Positions 42,917 through 49,759 of a stretch of DNA of 64,000 nucleotides are shown one piece after another. The position numbers and the translations under genes are program-made. The DNA comes from Orrella sp037026685 (lineage in GTDB: Bacteria; Pseudomonadota; Gammaproteobacteria; Burkholderiales; Burkholderiaceae_B): positions 16,430 to 80,429 of the forward strand of contig NZ_JBANET010000021.1 of NCBI RefSeq assembly GCF_037026685.1. The letters run 5' to 3'. Positions within the stretch are counted from its first letter, which is position 1, and every line of letters begins with the position of its first letter. The notes beneath the pieces are model-generated. The model was not told the DNA's origin. It worked only from the letters and a program-made list of their open reading frames with translations, and did no database searches.

Positions 42917-43936
42917 ATGTCACTTCCAACTGCCGTCTTCCTCGACACCAGCGTCCTAGCTGGTCAGCAATACAACTTTTCGTCGGCCGCTCTGACGACA
43001 TTTATCCCGCTGGCCAAGAAACATGATCTAAAGCTACTCCTGCCTGAGGCAACAGAGAGCGAGGTAGTGCGGCAAATCCGAGAGCGCTCACAGGAAGCAC
43101 TAAAAGCGCTTGAAGATGCACGACGCAGGGCACCATTCTTGTCAAAGTGGAAGCACTTCCCGCCAAAGCAAACTTCATACATGACGGACTGGGAAGTCAT
43201 GCGGATCGCTAAGACGGAATGGGAAGAGTTCTTGAAGAACTTCAATCTCATCAAGCTCGACTACAGCGGCGTCAACTTGAAGGCGGTGATGCACTGGTAT
43301 GACCGCATAACCCCTCCCTTTCGGGAGGGAAAGAAGCGAAAGGAGTTCCCTGACGCCTTCGCAATTGCAATCATCGAAGCACACGCACGCAAAACAGGGG
43401 ACACCATCGCTGTTGTGTCTGAAGACAGTGACATGAAGCTTGCGTGCGACCGATTCTCTTCGCTTCTGTACTTCAAATCACTTCCCACGCTAACTGAGCT
43501 GCTGCTTAGTGATAGCAAGAAGCTCGACAAGATCCGCGAGTCTCTCCTCAATGACCTGAGCACAATCGAAGAGGCCGCCACCGAAGCAGCTGATGAGCTT
43601 GACTACTACCACTCAGACCGCGAGTACAAAGTGAAGCGGACAAAGCTTCATGGCGTCTCTGTCGACGATGTTCGTGTGGTCGGAATTGGGGCCGGTGAAT
43701 GCACCATCACCTTTGATTGCGAACTGGAAGCAGAGCACCTGTTGGAATGGAACGAGTGGGATCACTACGGCGACGACTATCACGAAGAAGAAGCCTGGGT
43801 GATCGAAAGCTCACCGCTCTCTGGTACGGCAAAGGTCACGCTTGACCCTAAAACGGGTGCCATTTCCGATGTGTCTTACTTCGATCTGGAAACAGGTGAT
43901 ATTGAGATCAATGAGAATCCAAGGCGGAGATGGTGA
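42917..43936 (+). CDS. PIN-domain protein (DUF4935-like) carried on an integron cassette
   Basis: A protein of 339 residues, starting 13 bases inside the cassette. The PIN-like nuclease pattern is clear: V-F-L-D-T-S-V-L near the N-terminus (first acidic residue), K-E-F-P-D-A-F-A-I-A-I-I near residue 142 and V-V-S-E-D-S-D near residue 170. This arrangement fits the DUF4935 group. Residues 200-339 form an extra acidic domain with no recognised family. PIN proteins are usually RNases; DUF4935 members in mobile elements are suspected defence or toxin proteins. No antitoxin is adjacent. GC is about 50 percent, much lower than the qat genes next to it. Confidence 0.8.
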   Translation: MSLPTAVFLDTSVLAGQQYNFSSAALTTFIPLAKKHDLKLLLPEATESEVVRQIRERSQEALKALEDARRRAPFLSKWKHFPPKQTSYMTDWEVMRIAKTEWEEFLKNFNLIKLDYSGVNLKAVMHWYDRITPPFREGKKRKEFPDAFAIAIIEAHARKTGDTIAVVSEDSDMKLACDRFSSLLYFKSLPTLTELLLSDSKKLDKIRESLLNDLSTIEEAATEAADELDYYHSDREYKVKRTKLHGVSVDDVRVVGIGAGECTITFDCELEAEHLLEWNEWDHYGDDYHEEEAWVIESSPLSGTAKVTLDPKTGAISDVSYFDLETGDIEINENPRRRW

Positions 43937-43937
43937 C

Positions 43938-44010
43938 GCCTAACTCTTCCATCGAGAGGCCAGGCCAGGCCCGGCTTGCCGGGCCTGGCCTCTCATGTCA
44001 AACGTTGAGT
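43938..44010 (+). repeat. Integron attC recombination site
   Basis: A 73-base site: left core GCCTAAC, spacer, then an imperfect inverted repeat (GAGAGGCCAGG... with ...GGCCTCTC and CCCGGC-TT-GCCGGG at the tip), right spacer and right core GTTGAGT. In the pair CAT-C-GAGAGG against CCTCTC-ATG one base is unpaired, which corresponds to the extrahelical base used by the integrase to choose the bottom strand. It begins one base after the PIN gene stop codon, as is normal for cassettes. Confidence 0.85.
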
Positions 44011-44205
44011 GTCTGCTTCTTGACTCCATCAGCGACGGCTCATGGCCGGAAGCGGTCTTTGCCGAGAGCTGTTTCCCGCGTGGACCTCTCCGACACGCCC
44101 CCGGCAGCGAGCCGTTCCGCAAGAACTTGCAGGTTCCCAATCATCCCTCCGCCGGCCGGCACTGGCTAAGCCTGATGGCCACCCTGAGACAAAAAAAGAT
44201 GACTT
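44011..44205. other. Spacer after the integron cassette
   Basis: About 195 bases with no convincing gene. The hexamer TTGAGT at its left end should be the start of another cassette or the flank of the insertion site, but no second attC with core ACTCAAC could be found downstream, so any following cassette has been lost. Confidence 0.4.
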
Positions 44206-44239
44206 TTGCAGAGTGCCGGGAATCCCCGGCACTCTGCAA
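44206..44239 (-). terminator. Terminator-like hairpin on the minus strand
   Basis: Near-perfect 15-base arms (TTGCAGAGTGCCGGG and its complement) enclose a four-base loop, 31 bases after the stop of the minus-strand gene at 44270. A run of seven T (minus strand) lies about nine bases beyond the stem, so termination may be imperfect. Confidence 0.6.
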
Positions 44240-44269
44240 GCAGTCCGCAGCCTGCCTCGGACTCTCCCA

Positions 44270-44773
44270 TCAATCCGGCGGCAGCCCGCACTCCTCCCGC
44301 CACTCATTCATCACGTCATACCTGATGGCATAGCCGACTCTTTGAGCCTCCTCGATTCTGGCATCCAGGCAGGCTTGGCCTTTGCTGCTGGCAGAGGATC
44401 GCGCCGGCTGCGGGGCTGGCTGAGCCTGCGCGGCTGACGATTCCGCCGTCCGCCCGAACGAATAGGCGTAGGTCCCCAGGTTCGTGACCACGGTGACCTC
44501 CTTCACGCTGCACATGTGCGCGAAGAGCTTGACGCCGTCCCCGAACTTGAAGGCCAGGGGCAAGGGGTAGATGCCGCCCAGCTTGACGTTCTTGCAGTTG
44601 CCCCGGTTCACATTGAAGCCGGTTAGCACGACCTCGTTGGCCACGGACTCAAGCAGAACGATGGGAACGCCCTGCTCGGTATACAGCGAGACATCGAAAG
44701 GCGCTTCGTCCGCGAACGACAACGCGCAAACACCCGCCAAACCGATGGCAAGCAGGGTTTGTTGGATTTTCAT
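44270..44773 (-). CDS. Exported protein of unknown function
   Basis: A protein of 167 residues from 44773. A clear signal peptide (M-K-I-Q-Q-T-L-L-A-I-G-L-A-G-V-C-A-L-S-F-A-D) is followed by a beta-rich domain with two Cys (N-C-K-N-V-K, H-M-C-S-V-K), a Gln/Ala/Pro/Ser linker, and a C-terminal helix with two more Cys (G-Q-A-C-L-D-A-R, W-R-E-E-C-G-L-P). The family was not recognised. It sits downstream of two small membrane-protein genes on the same strand. Confidence 0.75.
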   Translation of the reverse strand: MKIQQTLLAIGLAGVCALSFADEAPFDVSLYTEQGVPIVLLESVANEVVLTGFNVNRGNCKNVKLGGIYPLPLAFKFGDGVKLFAHMCSVKEVTVVTNLGTYAYSFGRTAESSAAQAQPAPQPARSSASSKGQACLDARIEEAQRVGYAIRYDVMNEWREECGLPPD

Positions 44774-44805
44774 GATTGGTACTTCCATGTGAGTGAAAGG
44801 GAGGG

Positions 44806-45009
44806 TCAATTCTTGAGGGCATCGGCCTTTCCCTGCATCCGCCGCGCCTTCACTTGATCGCCGCGCAGCATGATGAAGGTGATGATCGGGGTGAGGACGA
44901 GCGACAGAAAAAGCCACCATAGGGTGCTGCGGCCCATGCGTTTTGCCTTGATGCCAACGACGGCGAACATAGCCATATAGGCAATGAAGAGAGGCAGGAC
45001 GATGATCAC
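44806..45009 (-). CDS. Small two-helix membrane protein
   Basis: A protein of 67 residues with two hydrophobic segments separated by K-A-K-R-M-G-R-S-T-L-W-W-L. It resembles the next upstream gene product in layout (helix, basic G-R-S-x-x-L-W turn, helix with a central Pro) and looks like a paralogue. Unknown function. Confidence 0.65.
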   Translation of the reverse strand: MIIVLPLFIAYMAMFAVVGIKAKRMGRSTLWWLFLSLVLTPIITFIMLRGDQVKARRMQGKADALKN

Positions 45010-45012
45010 GGC

Positions 45013-45174
45013 CTACTTTCCCTTTGTGGCGTGCAGGAGCAGGAAGCCCAGGACCGGAGAGGCAACCAGCGAGATGAGCAGCCAGAGCAGGAAGCTGCGG
45101 CCGGAGGACTTGGCGGCGAGGCCGACGACGATGGCCAAGAAAAACCAGAGGATGAGCAGGGGAAATGCTTTCAT
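45013..45174 (-). CDS. Small two-helix membrane protein, paralogue of its neighbour
   Basis: A protein of 53 residues from ATG 45174. Two hydrophobic segments flank A-A-K-S-S-G-R-S-F-L-L-W-L-L-I-S-L-V, closely matching the plan of the gene three bases downstream. The frame extends upstream but the shorter start gives the membrane protein directly. Function unknown; may be a pair of small interacting membrane proteins. Confidence 0.6.
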   Translation of the reverse strand: MKAFPLLILWFFLAIVVGLAAKSSGRSFLLWLLISLVASPVLGFLLLHATKGK

Positions 45175-45316
45175 AGGTGGTGAGTTTTCATTTTCAGGGT
45201 GAACGCGGGGAATGTAAGCACAGAAATGTCGACTTAATGGGTCGAATAACAACCCAAAAAGCACTTCATCTCATAAAGCTGATGCCCAACCATTCCAGTC
45301 GGTGTTTGGAGGGCAT

Positions 45317-45667
45317 ATGCCAGGAACAGAGGAAAGGCGCTTGGCCGAGGGAGTGGGCCGGGCCATTGCGAAGCGCCGGGGGGCCTGCGGGTTGACCCAG
45401 GAACAGGTGGCCGAGCACCTGGGCATCGGCGTGGAAGCCGTATCGCGCATGGAGCGCGGGGTGGCGCTGCCCACCGTGGTGCGCCTGGGCGAGCTGGCCG
45501 AGATCTTCGGCTGCAATATTGCTGATCTCGTCACGGAGACGAGTTCCCGAGCTTCCGACCAGGCCCATCACCTGGCGCAGTTGCTCGCCCGGATGGGCAG
45601 TGCCGACCGGGCGATGGTGGTGGACATCGTCGAAACCTTGGCTAGCCGCCTGGGCAAGGGGAAGTAG
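45317..45667 (+). CDS. XRE-family transcriptional regulator
   Basis: A protein of 116 residues; ATG 45317 has GGAGG upstream. Helix-turn-helix: G-L-T-Q-E-Q-V-A-E-H-L-G-I-G-V-E-A-V-S-R-M-E-R-G. The C-terminal half (L-A-Q-L-L-A-R-M-G-S-A-D-R-A-M-V-V-D-I-V-E-T-L) is helical. Such regulators are common in integrative elements, controlling conjugation or excision genes. It is transcribed away from the small membrane-protein genes. Confidence 0.88.
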   Translation: MPGTEERRLAEGVGRAIAKRRGACGLTQEQVAEHLGIGVEAVSRMERGVALPTVVRLGELAEIFGCNIADLVTETSSRASDQAHHLAQLLARMGSADRAMVVDIVETLASRLGKGK

Positions 45668-45721
45668 CAACCACGTTGCGCCTTCGGCGTGCCGCCGCCC
45701 AAGGGCCGGCCCGTCAACAGG

Positions 45722-46045
45722 CTAGCCGCTGCCCGATGCCGCCCACGCACCTTCCACGAGGATGATGGTGGTCGTGGCCCGGTTCGCCTCGGTGGTGATC
45801 CAGATGGCCGTTGCCTCCGCGAGTCTATAGCGGGACTGGACGCGCAGACCAAGTAGCAGGGCCAACTCGTTTTGCAGCACATCCTCGGGCGGGATGTCGC
45901 CCCAGTCGCCATGAATGTGCCGGGACAGCAGCCAGACACCTTCCACGCCCGCTGCCTCCAGCGCGACCGTGGCCGCTCCGGTGATGAGCACCTTTCCTGG
46001 GAAGAGGCGCTGCCCTGGCCTGGGTTTTTCAATGCCATGTGACAT
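45722..46045 (-). CDS. Conserved mobile-element protein, unknown function
   Basis: A protein of 107 residues from 46045 with GGAG upstream. It has a compact alpha/beta composition (K-V-L-I-T-G-A-A-T-V-A-L-E-A, W-L-L-S-R-H-I-H-G-D-W-G-D, A-I-W-I-T-T-E-A-N-R-A-T-T-T-I-I-L). The H-x-H-G-D-W-G motif recalls a small family of plasmid- and ICE-encoded proteins. No enzymatic activity can be assigned. Confidence 0.7.
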   Translation of the reverse strand: MSHGIEKPRPGQRLFPGKVLITGAATVALEAAGVEGVWLLSRHIHGDWGDIPPEDVLQNELALLLGLRVQSRYRLAEATAIWITTEANRATTTIILVEGAWAASGSG

Positions 46046-46056
46046 GGTGGTTCTCC

Positions 46057-46090
46057 AAAAAGAAAAAGCCCAGCGGGTTGCGCTGGGCCT
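46057..46090 (-). terminator. Rho-independent terminator
   Basis: On the minus strand, GGCCCAGCGCAACCCGCTGGGC is followed by a T-rich tract (TTTTTCTTTTT). It lies just after the recombination-directionality-factor-like gene and before the start of the downstream small gene. Confidence 0.85.
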
Positions 46091-46113
46091 TGGGGTTGGG
46101 TGAAAGGGAAGCA

Positions 46114-47007
46114 TCAGGGAGCTTCTCCTGTCTTGGCCTTGAGCTTGGCTGCAAGGCTCGCCTTGGTTGGCGGCATGACGGAAATTTCCTTGACCGCTGA
46201 CACGGGCTGATCCTCCGGAAAGAACTCCTCCACCACCGCAGGCACATCCTCCACCGACTCCTCGAACGCGCCATTGGCAAAGCCCTGGCGGGCGGCCTCA
46301 TCGAGCGCCGCCTGGTCAAAGCCCGCCGCCTTGCGCCGTTCGTCCAGCTCCCGCGCTTCCTTGATCGCCTGTTCCAGCGTCATGCCATTGGCCGGGATCA
46401 GGTCCACGTAGTAGATCGGGGTGCGGTAGCTCTGCGTGGTGGACTTGCCGCGCAGGCGCAGCTCCAGCGGCATGCAGGCCAGCAGCCCGCCCGAGACCGC
46501 GTGGTAGTAGCGCATGCGCGCCGCCAGCGTCCGGATCGAGTTGTAGGAGGTCGTCCTCAGCACGAAGCAGCCAAGCTGGTCCAGGCCGATGATGGCGTAC
46601 AGCCGCCCGTAGGGCTTGCACTCCCGGTTGTGAAACCCGCAGTGGTCCGGGTCGTAGCACGGCAGCGTCTGCATGCCCTCGTCGGTGTCGCGGCGGCAGG
46701 TCTCGCCGTTGCCCACGCAGACGAGCCGGCCGTCCTCCCGGTCGAAGTAGGAATACTCAGCCCGCAGGTTCAGGTCCGGGTCGTTGAAAGGCAGCATGAC
46801 ACTGAGGCTTCGCAGCTTGTCGCCCCCGTGCAGCCGGCGCTGGGTTTCGTCCTGGGGGTGCAGCAGCCAGCCGTCGTGAGTCTGGACTTGGGTTGTCAAC
46901 GTGAACTGGTCGTCGCGTTCGGGCAGGCGCTTGCCGTTCCTCTCGACGACGCGCCCGATGCTGATGCGGCCTACCACTGGCGGGGTGATTGCGAGCCCCT
47001 TGAGCAT
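46114..47007 (-). CDS. Recombination-directionality-factor-like (Gp3-like) protein
   Basis: A protein of 297 residues from 47007 with AGGAG upstream. A central Cys-rich region (R-L-V-C-V-G-N-G-E-T-C-R-R, L-P-C-Y-D-P-D-H-C, N-R-E-C-K-P-Y-G-R-L) is followed by a beta-rich domain (L-G-C-F-V-L-R-T-T-S-Y-N-S-I). Such Cys patterns with K-P-x-G-R-L are seen in the Gp3-like recombination directionality factor group, and homologues in integrative elements are often labelled hydrolase or metal-binding protein. It may bind zinc and control excision. The C-terminal 70 residues are acidic and disordered. Confidence 0.6.
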   Translation of the reverse strand: MLKGLAITPPVVGRISIGRVVERNGKRLPERDDQFTLTTQVQTHDGWLLHPQDETQRRLHGGDKLRSLSVMLPFNDPDLNLRAEYSYFDREDGRLVCVGNGETCRRDTDEGMQTLPCYDPDHCGFHNRECKPYGRLYAIIGLDQLGCFVLRTTSYNSIRTLAARMRYYHAVSGGLLACMPLELRLRGKSTTQSYRTPIYYVDLIPANGMTLEQAIKEARELDERRKAAGFDQAALDEAARQGFANGAFEESVEDVPAVVEEFFPEDQPVSAVKEISVMPPTKASLAAKLKAKTGEAP

Positions 47008-47036
47008 GGCGTTCTCCTGTGAATCGATAAAGACTG

Positions 47037-48026
47037 TCAATCCCGGATCAGGAATCGACGGGTGCCGGGTTTGGTAATGGCGTATTCCGCGACCAGCTCG
47101 GGATGGTTCAAGAGCAGCAGATCGGTGTTGATCGTCGTGCTGTCCTGGCTGCGCCGAAACAGCACTCGCCCTGTCTCGAACCGCGCCTCAGACGCATCGC
47201 CCATCGCTTGCTGCAATTGCTGCTTGAGCGTTTCTGCCAGGGCTTCCTTGGCCTTGATGTCGGCCTTGACATTGACCAGGTCGGCGAAGGTGGCAGACAG
47301 GTTCCTGTCGTCGCTGAAATCCACCGCGCTGGAATTGCCGGGATACAGCACGCGCAGGGCGCGGTCCGCCGATTCGGAGCCGTCGGCAGGCGGCGGGGTG
47401 TCGCGGGTGACGTACTCCCAGAAACGGGCCTCCAGGGTGATGAGGCGGGAGATCAGGTCGTCGTCGCGCTGGATGCGGTGGACCTCCAGCCGCTGGCCGC
47501 AGATGAGCACGGCCACATGCGCGGCCTGCTTGCCCGTGACGGCGAGCTGATGCTGTACCTGGAGCTGTACGTATTCGGGCACGCCGTCTTGCCAGAGCTT
47601 CGCGCCAAACTCCCCCGCCGTCTTGCATTCCAGGATCTGCACCAGGGGCGAGCCGACGACTTCGCGGTCCAGGTTGGCGAGCATGAAGGGGAATTGCGGG
47701 TGTTGCAGGACGGCGTTGACCTTGCGCACCTTGTTGCCCGTCTGCTTGGTGTAGGAAGCCGCCACGATAGGTTCCAGCATGGTGCCCCAGTACACCGGAT
47801 GGGTCGTGTCGTCCGGGTCGGGCTTGGGCAGGCCGGCGTCGCGTCCGGTTTTCTCCATCCACAGTTCAAGCTGCGATTTGTACGGACTCAGGCCCACGGC
47901 CGCTGCGGCGTCGGAGCCGCCGATGCCGGTCTTGCGCACTTCCAGCCAGTCGGCGCGCTCGATCTTACGGGTGTCGATCAGGCGCAGAGCGGGCCGGGTG
48001 TCGCTCTGGCGTTTAGGTAATGCCAT
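47037..48026 (-). CDS. YqaJ-family viral recombinase / lambda-exonuclease-like nuclease
   Basis: A protein of 329 residues from 48026 with GGAGG upstream. The YqaJ fold is shown by R-K-T-G-I-G-G-S-D-A-A-A-A-V-G-L-S-P-Y near residue 30, N-L-D-R-E-V-V-G (metal-binding Asp region) and L-E-C-K-T-A (catalytic Glu-x-Lys) around residue 130, then Q-L-Q-V-Q-H-Q-L-A-V-T. These enzymes digest one DNA strand for single-strand-annealing recombination and usually work with an annealing protein. It is followed closely by the Gp3-like gene. Confidence 0.9.
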   Translation of the reverse strand: MALPKRQSDTRPALRLIDTRKIERADWLEVRKTGIGGSDAAAAVGLSPYKSQLELWMEKTGRDAGLPKPDPDDTTHPVYWGTMLEPIVAASYTKQTGNKVRKVNAVLQHPQFPFMLANLDREVVGSPLVQILECKTAGEFGAKLWQDGVPEYVQLQVQHQLAVTGKQAAHVAVLICGQRLEVHRIQRDDDLISRLITLEARFWEYVTRDTPPPADGSESADRALRVLYPGNSSAVDFSDDRNLSATFADLVNVKADIKAKEALAETLKQQLQQAMGDASEARFETGRVLFRRSQDSTTINTDLLLLNHPELVAEYAITKPGTRRFLIRD

Positions 48027-48046
48027 GATGAAACCTCCAGAATGAA

Positions 48047-48080
48047 GAAACCCGGCCAGCGCATGGGCGCTGCCGGGCTT
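48047..48080 (-). terminator. Hairpin between the DUF932 and YqaJ genes
   Basis: Minus-strand GCCCGGCAGCGC...GCGCTGGCCGGG stem with one bulge, followed by TTTCTTCATT. It follows the DUF932 gene by about 45 bases and overlaps the leader of the YqaJ gene. Confidence 0.6.
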
Positions 48081-48124
48081 CATGGGTGATGTGGGGATGG
48101 GGTCGAAAAGCTCGCGGTGCTGGT

Positions 48125-49090
48125 TCACGCCACCAGCTTCAGGGCTTCGTCCCAGGCCTTCTGCTTGATGGCGGCGCCCGCACCAAACCAGGCTGCGTCC
48201 AGACGGTGGTCGTTGGAACGGGCGCGGCGGTGGTGGTCGATGTACTCGGTGATGCTGTTGAGCAGCCCCCAGGCCGTGCCGGAGGCCGAAGCCATTTCGG
48301 AACCCTTGCCGCGACCGGCATAAAGCTCCTGCACGGTCTTCATGGCCCGATCGTTGACAGCGGTGGGGATGCCATCGGCCTGCGGGTTGACCGGGTAGGT
48401 CAGCACCCGCTTGAGGAAGGCTTCCACGGCATCATCCTTCACCTTGCATTCGGCCAGGGCTTTCATGCGGGCGAGGAAGGCGTCCCAGGACGAGATGGCG
48501 ATGCCGAGCTGGCGCTTGACGGCCTGCGGGTCGAACTGGCTGCGGTGGCCGACCTTGACCGCGCCCGCGGCGTCGCCCAGGGCAATGGCCAGAGTGTTGT
48601 TGCAGACCACGCGGACACTGGTGAACTGCGCCGTGGTCGCCAGGGTGCCGTCGCAGGCCGTGGCGAGCAGCAGGTAGCCATTCACCTTGTCGCGGCCCTT
48701 GAGGCAGGCGGATTGGCCGGTTTTGGCCAGCGCCCACAGCTTGCGGCCTTCCTTGAGCACCCCAGCCGTCTCCAGCTCGTAGCCGCCCGCTTCCACCAGG
48801 TCACGGTAGAACTCGATGACCTCGCGCGGCTGCACGACATTGAAGCGGCGGGACACGACCGACAGCGGGGCCTTGGTGTCCGAGCGGTACAGGACTTTCT
48901 GGTCAGGGAAGGCGTGGATGGAGCCGATATTGTCGCTGCCGGCGACATAGCGCACGTCGGCCTTCTCGATGGTCCAGTCCATACCGGCTTCGCGCTGCCA
49001 GACTTCGAGCGGCTGGCCGGGGGTGAGCGGATTGCCCAGGCCGTGCCAGGGCTGTTGGCCGACATAGGCCATGGTTTGTACGAGATGCAT
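48125..49090 (-). CDS. DUF932 phage/plasmid-related protein
   Basis: A protein of 321 residues starting M-H-L-V-Q-T-M-A-Y-V-G-Q-Q-P-W-H-G-L-G-N-P, the hallmark of DUF932 (TIGR03299-like) proteins, with V-L-Y-R-S-D-T and L-S-V-V-S-R-R-F in the first third. The family is common on phages, plasmids and integrative elements, usually beside exonuclease or single-strand-annealing genes as here. Its biochemical function is not established. Confidence 0.9.
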   Translation of the reverse strand: MHLVQTMAYVGQQPWHGLGNPLTPGQPLEVWQREAGMDWTIEKADVRYVAGSDNIGSIHAFPDQKVLYRSDTKAPLSVVSRRFNVVQPREVIEFYRDLVEAGGYELETAGVLKEGRKLWALAKTGQSACLKGRDKVNGYLLLATACDGTLATTAQFTSVRVVCNNTLAIALGDAAGAVKVGHRSQFDPQAVKRQLGIAISSWDAFLARMKALAECKVKDDAVEAFLKRVLTYPVNPQADGIPTAVNDRAMKTVQELYAGRGKGSEMASASGTAWGLLNSITEYIDHHRRARSNDHRLDAAWFGAGAAIKQKAWDEALKLVA

Positions 49091-49135
49091 GGTTGCTCCT
49101 TGGATAGGGAAATGACGGGAACGGACAGCACAAAC

Positions 49136-49161
49136 GCCTACGGCCCCGAAGGGCCGTAGGC
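49136..49161 (-). terminator. Perfect hairpin with CGAA/TTCG loop
   Basis: Eleven-base perfect arms GCCTACGGCCC and GGGCCGTAGGC around a four-base loop (TTCG when read on the minus strand, a very stable tetraloop). It follows the glycine-zipper gene by about 30 bases. No strong T-run. Confidence 0.6.
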
Positions 49162-49192
49162 TGTGCGTGGGAAGAGAAACAGGGATGGGCGT

Positions 49193-49534
49193 CTAACTGT
49201 GCGCCAGATGCCGCTTGCCGAAGGTATGGCCGCAGGCTTGGCACGCGTAGTTGTCGAGCAAGGTGTCATCGACCTGCTCGCCGATGGCCGCGCCAGCAGC
49301 GCCGCCCGCGGCGCCGCCGATTAGCGCGCCCATGAGCGCACCGGCCAGGCCGCCGAAGAGCGAGCCGACCGGCCCGGCAACCATGCCGAGCGCCGCGCCG
49401 GTTTGCGCGCCGCCCAGGGCTGTGGCTGCGCTACCGGCTGCGCCGGCGGTAGTGCCTACGACCGCGCCGGTCTTGCGGCCGTAGTCGAGGGTGGTGATGT
49501 GCTGCGAGTCGCAGCGGGGGCAGGAAAGGGGCAT
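49193..49534 (-). CDS. Zinc-ribbon protein with glycine-zipper membrane region
   Basis: A protein of 113 residues. The N-terminal C-P-R-C and C-terminal C-Q-A-C pairs could form one zinc ribbon. Between them lies a long Gly/Ala region with repeated G-x-x-x-G spacing (A-G-A-L-M-G-A-L-I-G-G-A-A-G-G-A-A-G-A-A), likely a glycine-zipper membrane hairpin. Function unknown; found on mobile elements of related bacteria. It is the first gene of the leftward DUF932/YqaJ module. Confidence 0.7.
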   Translation of the reverse strand: MPLSCPRCDSQHITTLDYGRKTGAVVGTTAGAAGSAATALGGAQTGAALGMVAGPVGSLFGGLAGALMGALIGGAAGGAAGAAIGEQVDDTLLDNYACQACGHTFGKRHLAHS

Positions 49535-49725
49535 ATCGACCTCGTGAAAGGCACACGGGGGGTGTGCTCGGGGAGGTGATATGTGGGTGAGAAATTCTAG
49601 GGTGGTGGCACGCAAGGGAAAAGTTCAAGATTTCTTGTCGCACAGTCTGGCCTTGCTGGCCGCCCTGGGAAGAACCGCCAACCGTAACGATCCTGGACAT
49701 ACGTTCCATTGGGCCGTACCCCGTC

Positions 49726-49751
49726 TTTACACAACATATTCGTTGTGTAAA
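49726..49751 (+). promoter_or_regulatory. Palindromic operator and promoter for a leaderless transcript
   Basis: TTTACACAAC, six bases, then GTTGTGTAAA form a perfect inverted repeat. The left arm begins with TTTACA (-35-like, 49726) and the right arm runs into TAAAAT (-10-like, 49748) with a 16-base spacer. The ATG at 49760 lies where transcription should begin, with no Shine-Dalgarno. The repeat overlaps both promoter elements, so binding of the encoded XRE protein would repress transcription. Confidence 0.75.
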
Positions 49752-49759
49752 ATACTGTT

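Larger units (their letters stand above)
42898..44010 (+). mobile_element. Single integron gene cassette without integrase
   Basis: The cassette is bounded by core sites GTTAGGC (42898-42904) and GTTGAGT (44004-44010), both fitting GTTRRRY; with recombination after the G it spans 42899-44004, 1,106 bases. Its internal R'' core GCCTAAC (43938) is the perfect complement of the left-end GTTAGGC, the feature expected when a circular cassette has inserted. It carries one gene in the normal orientation and ends in an attC. No intI gene is in the window. Confidence 0.8.

Noticed and set aside
42629..44269. A full integron platform
   Set aside because: No integrase gene, no attI-like region with promoter, and only one convincing attC were found.
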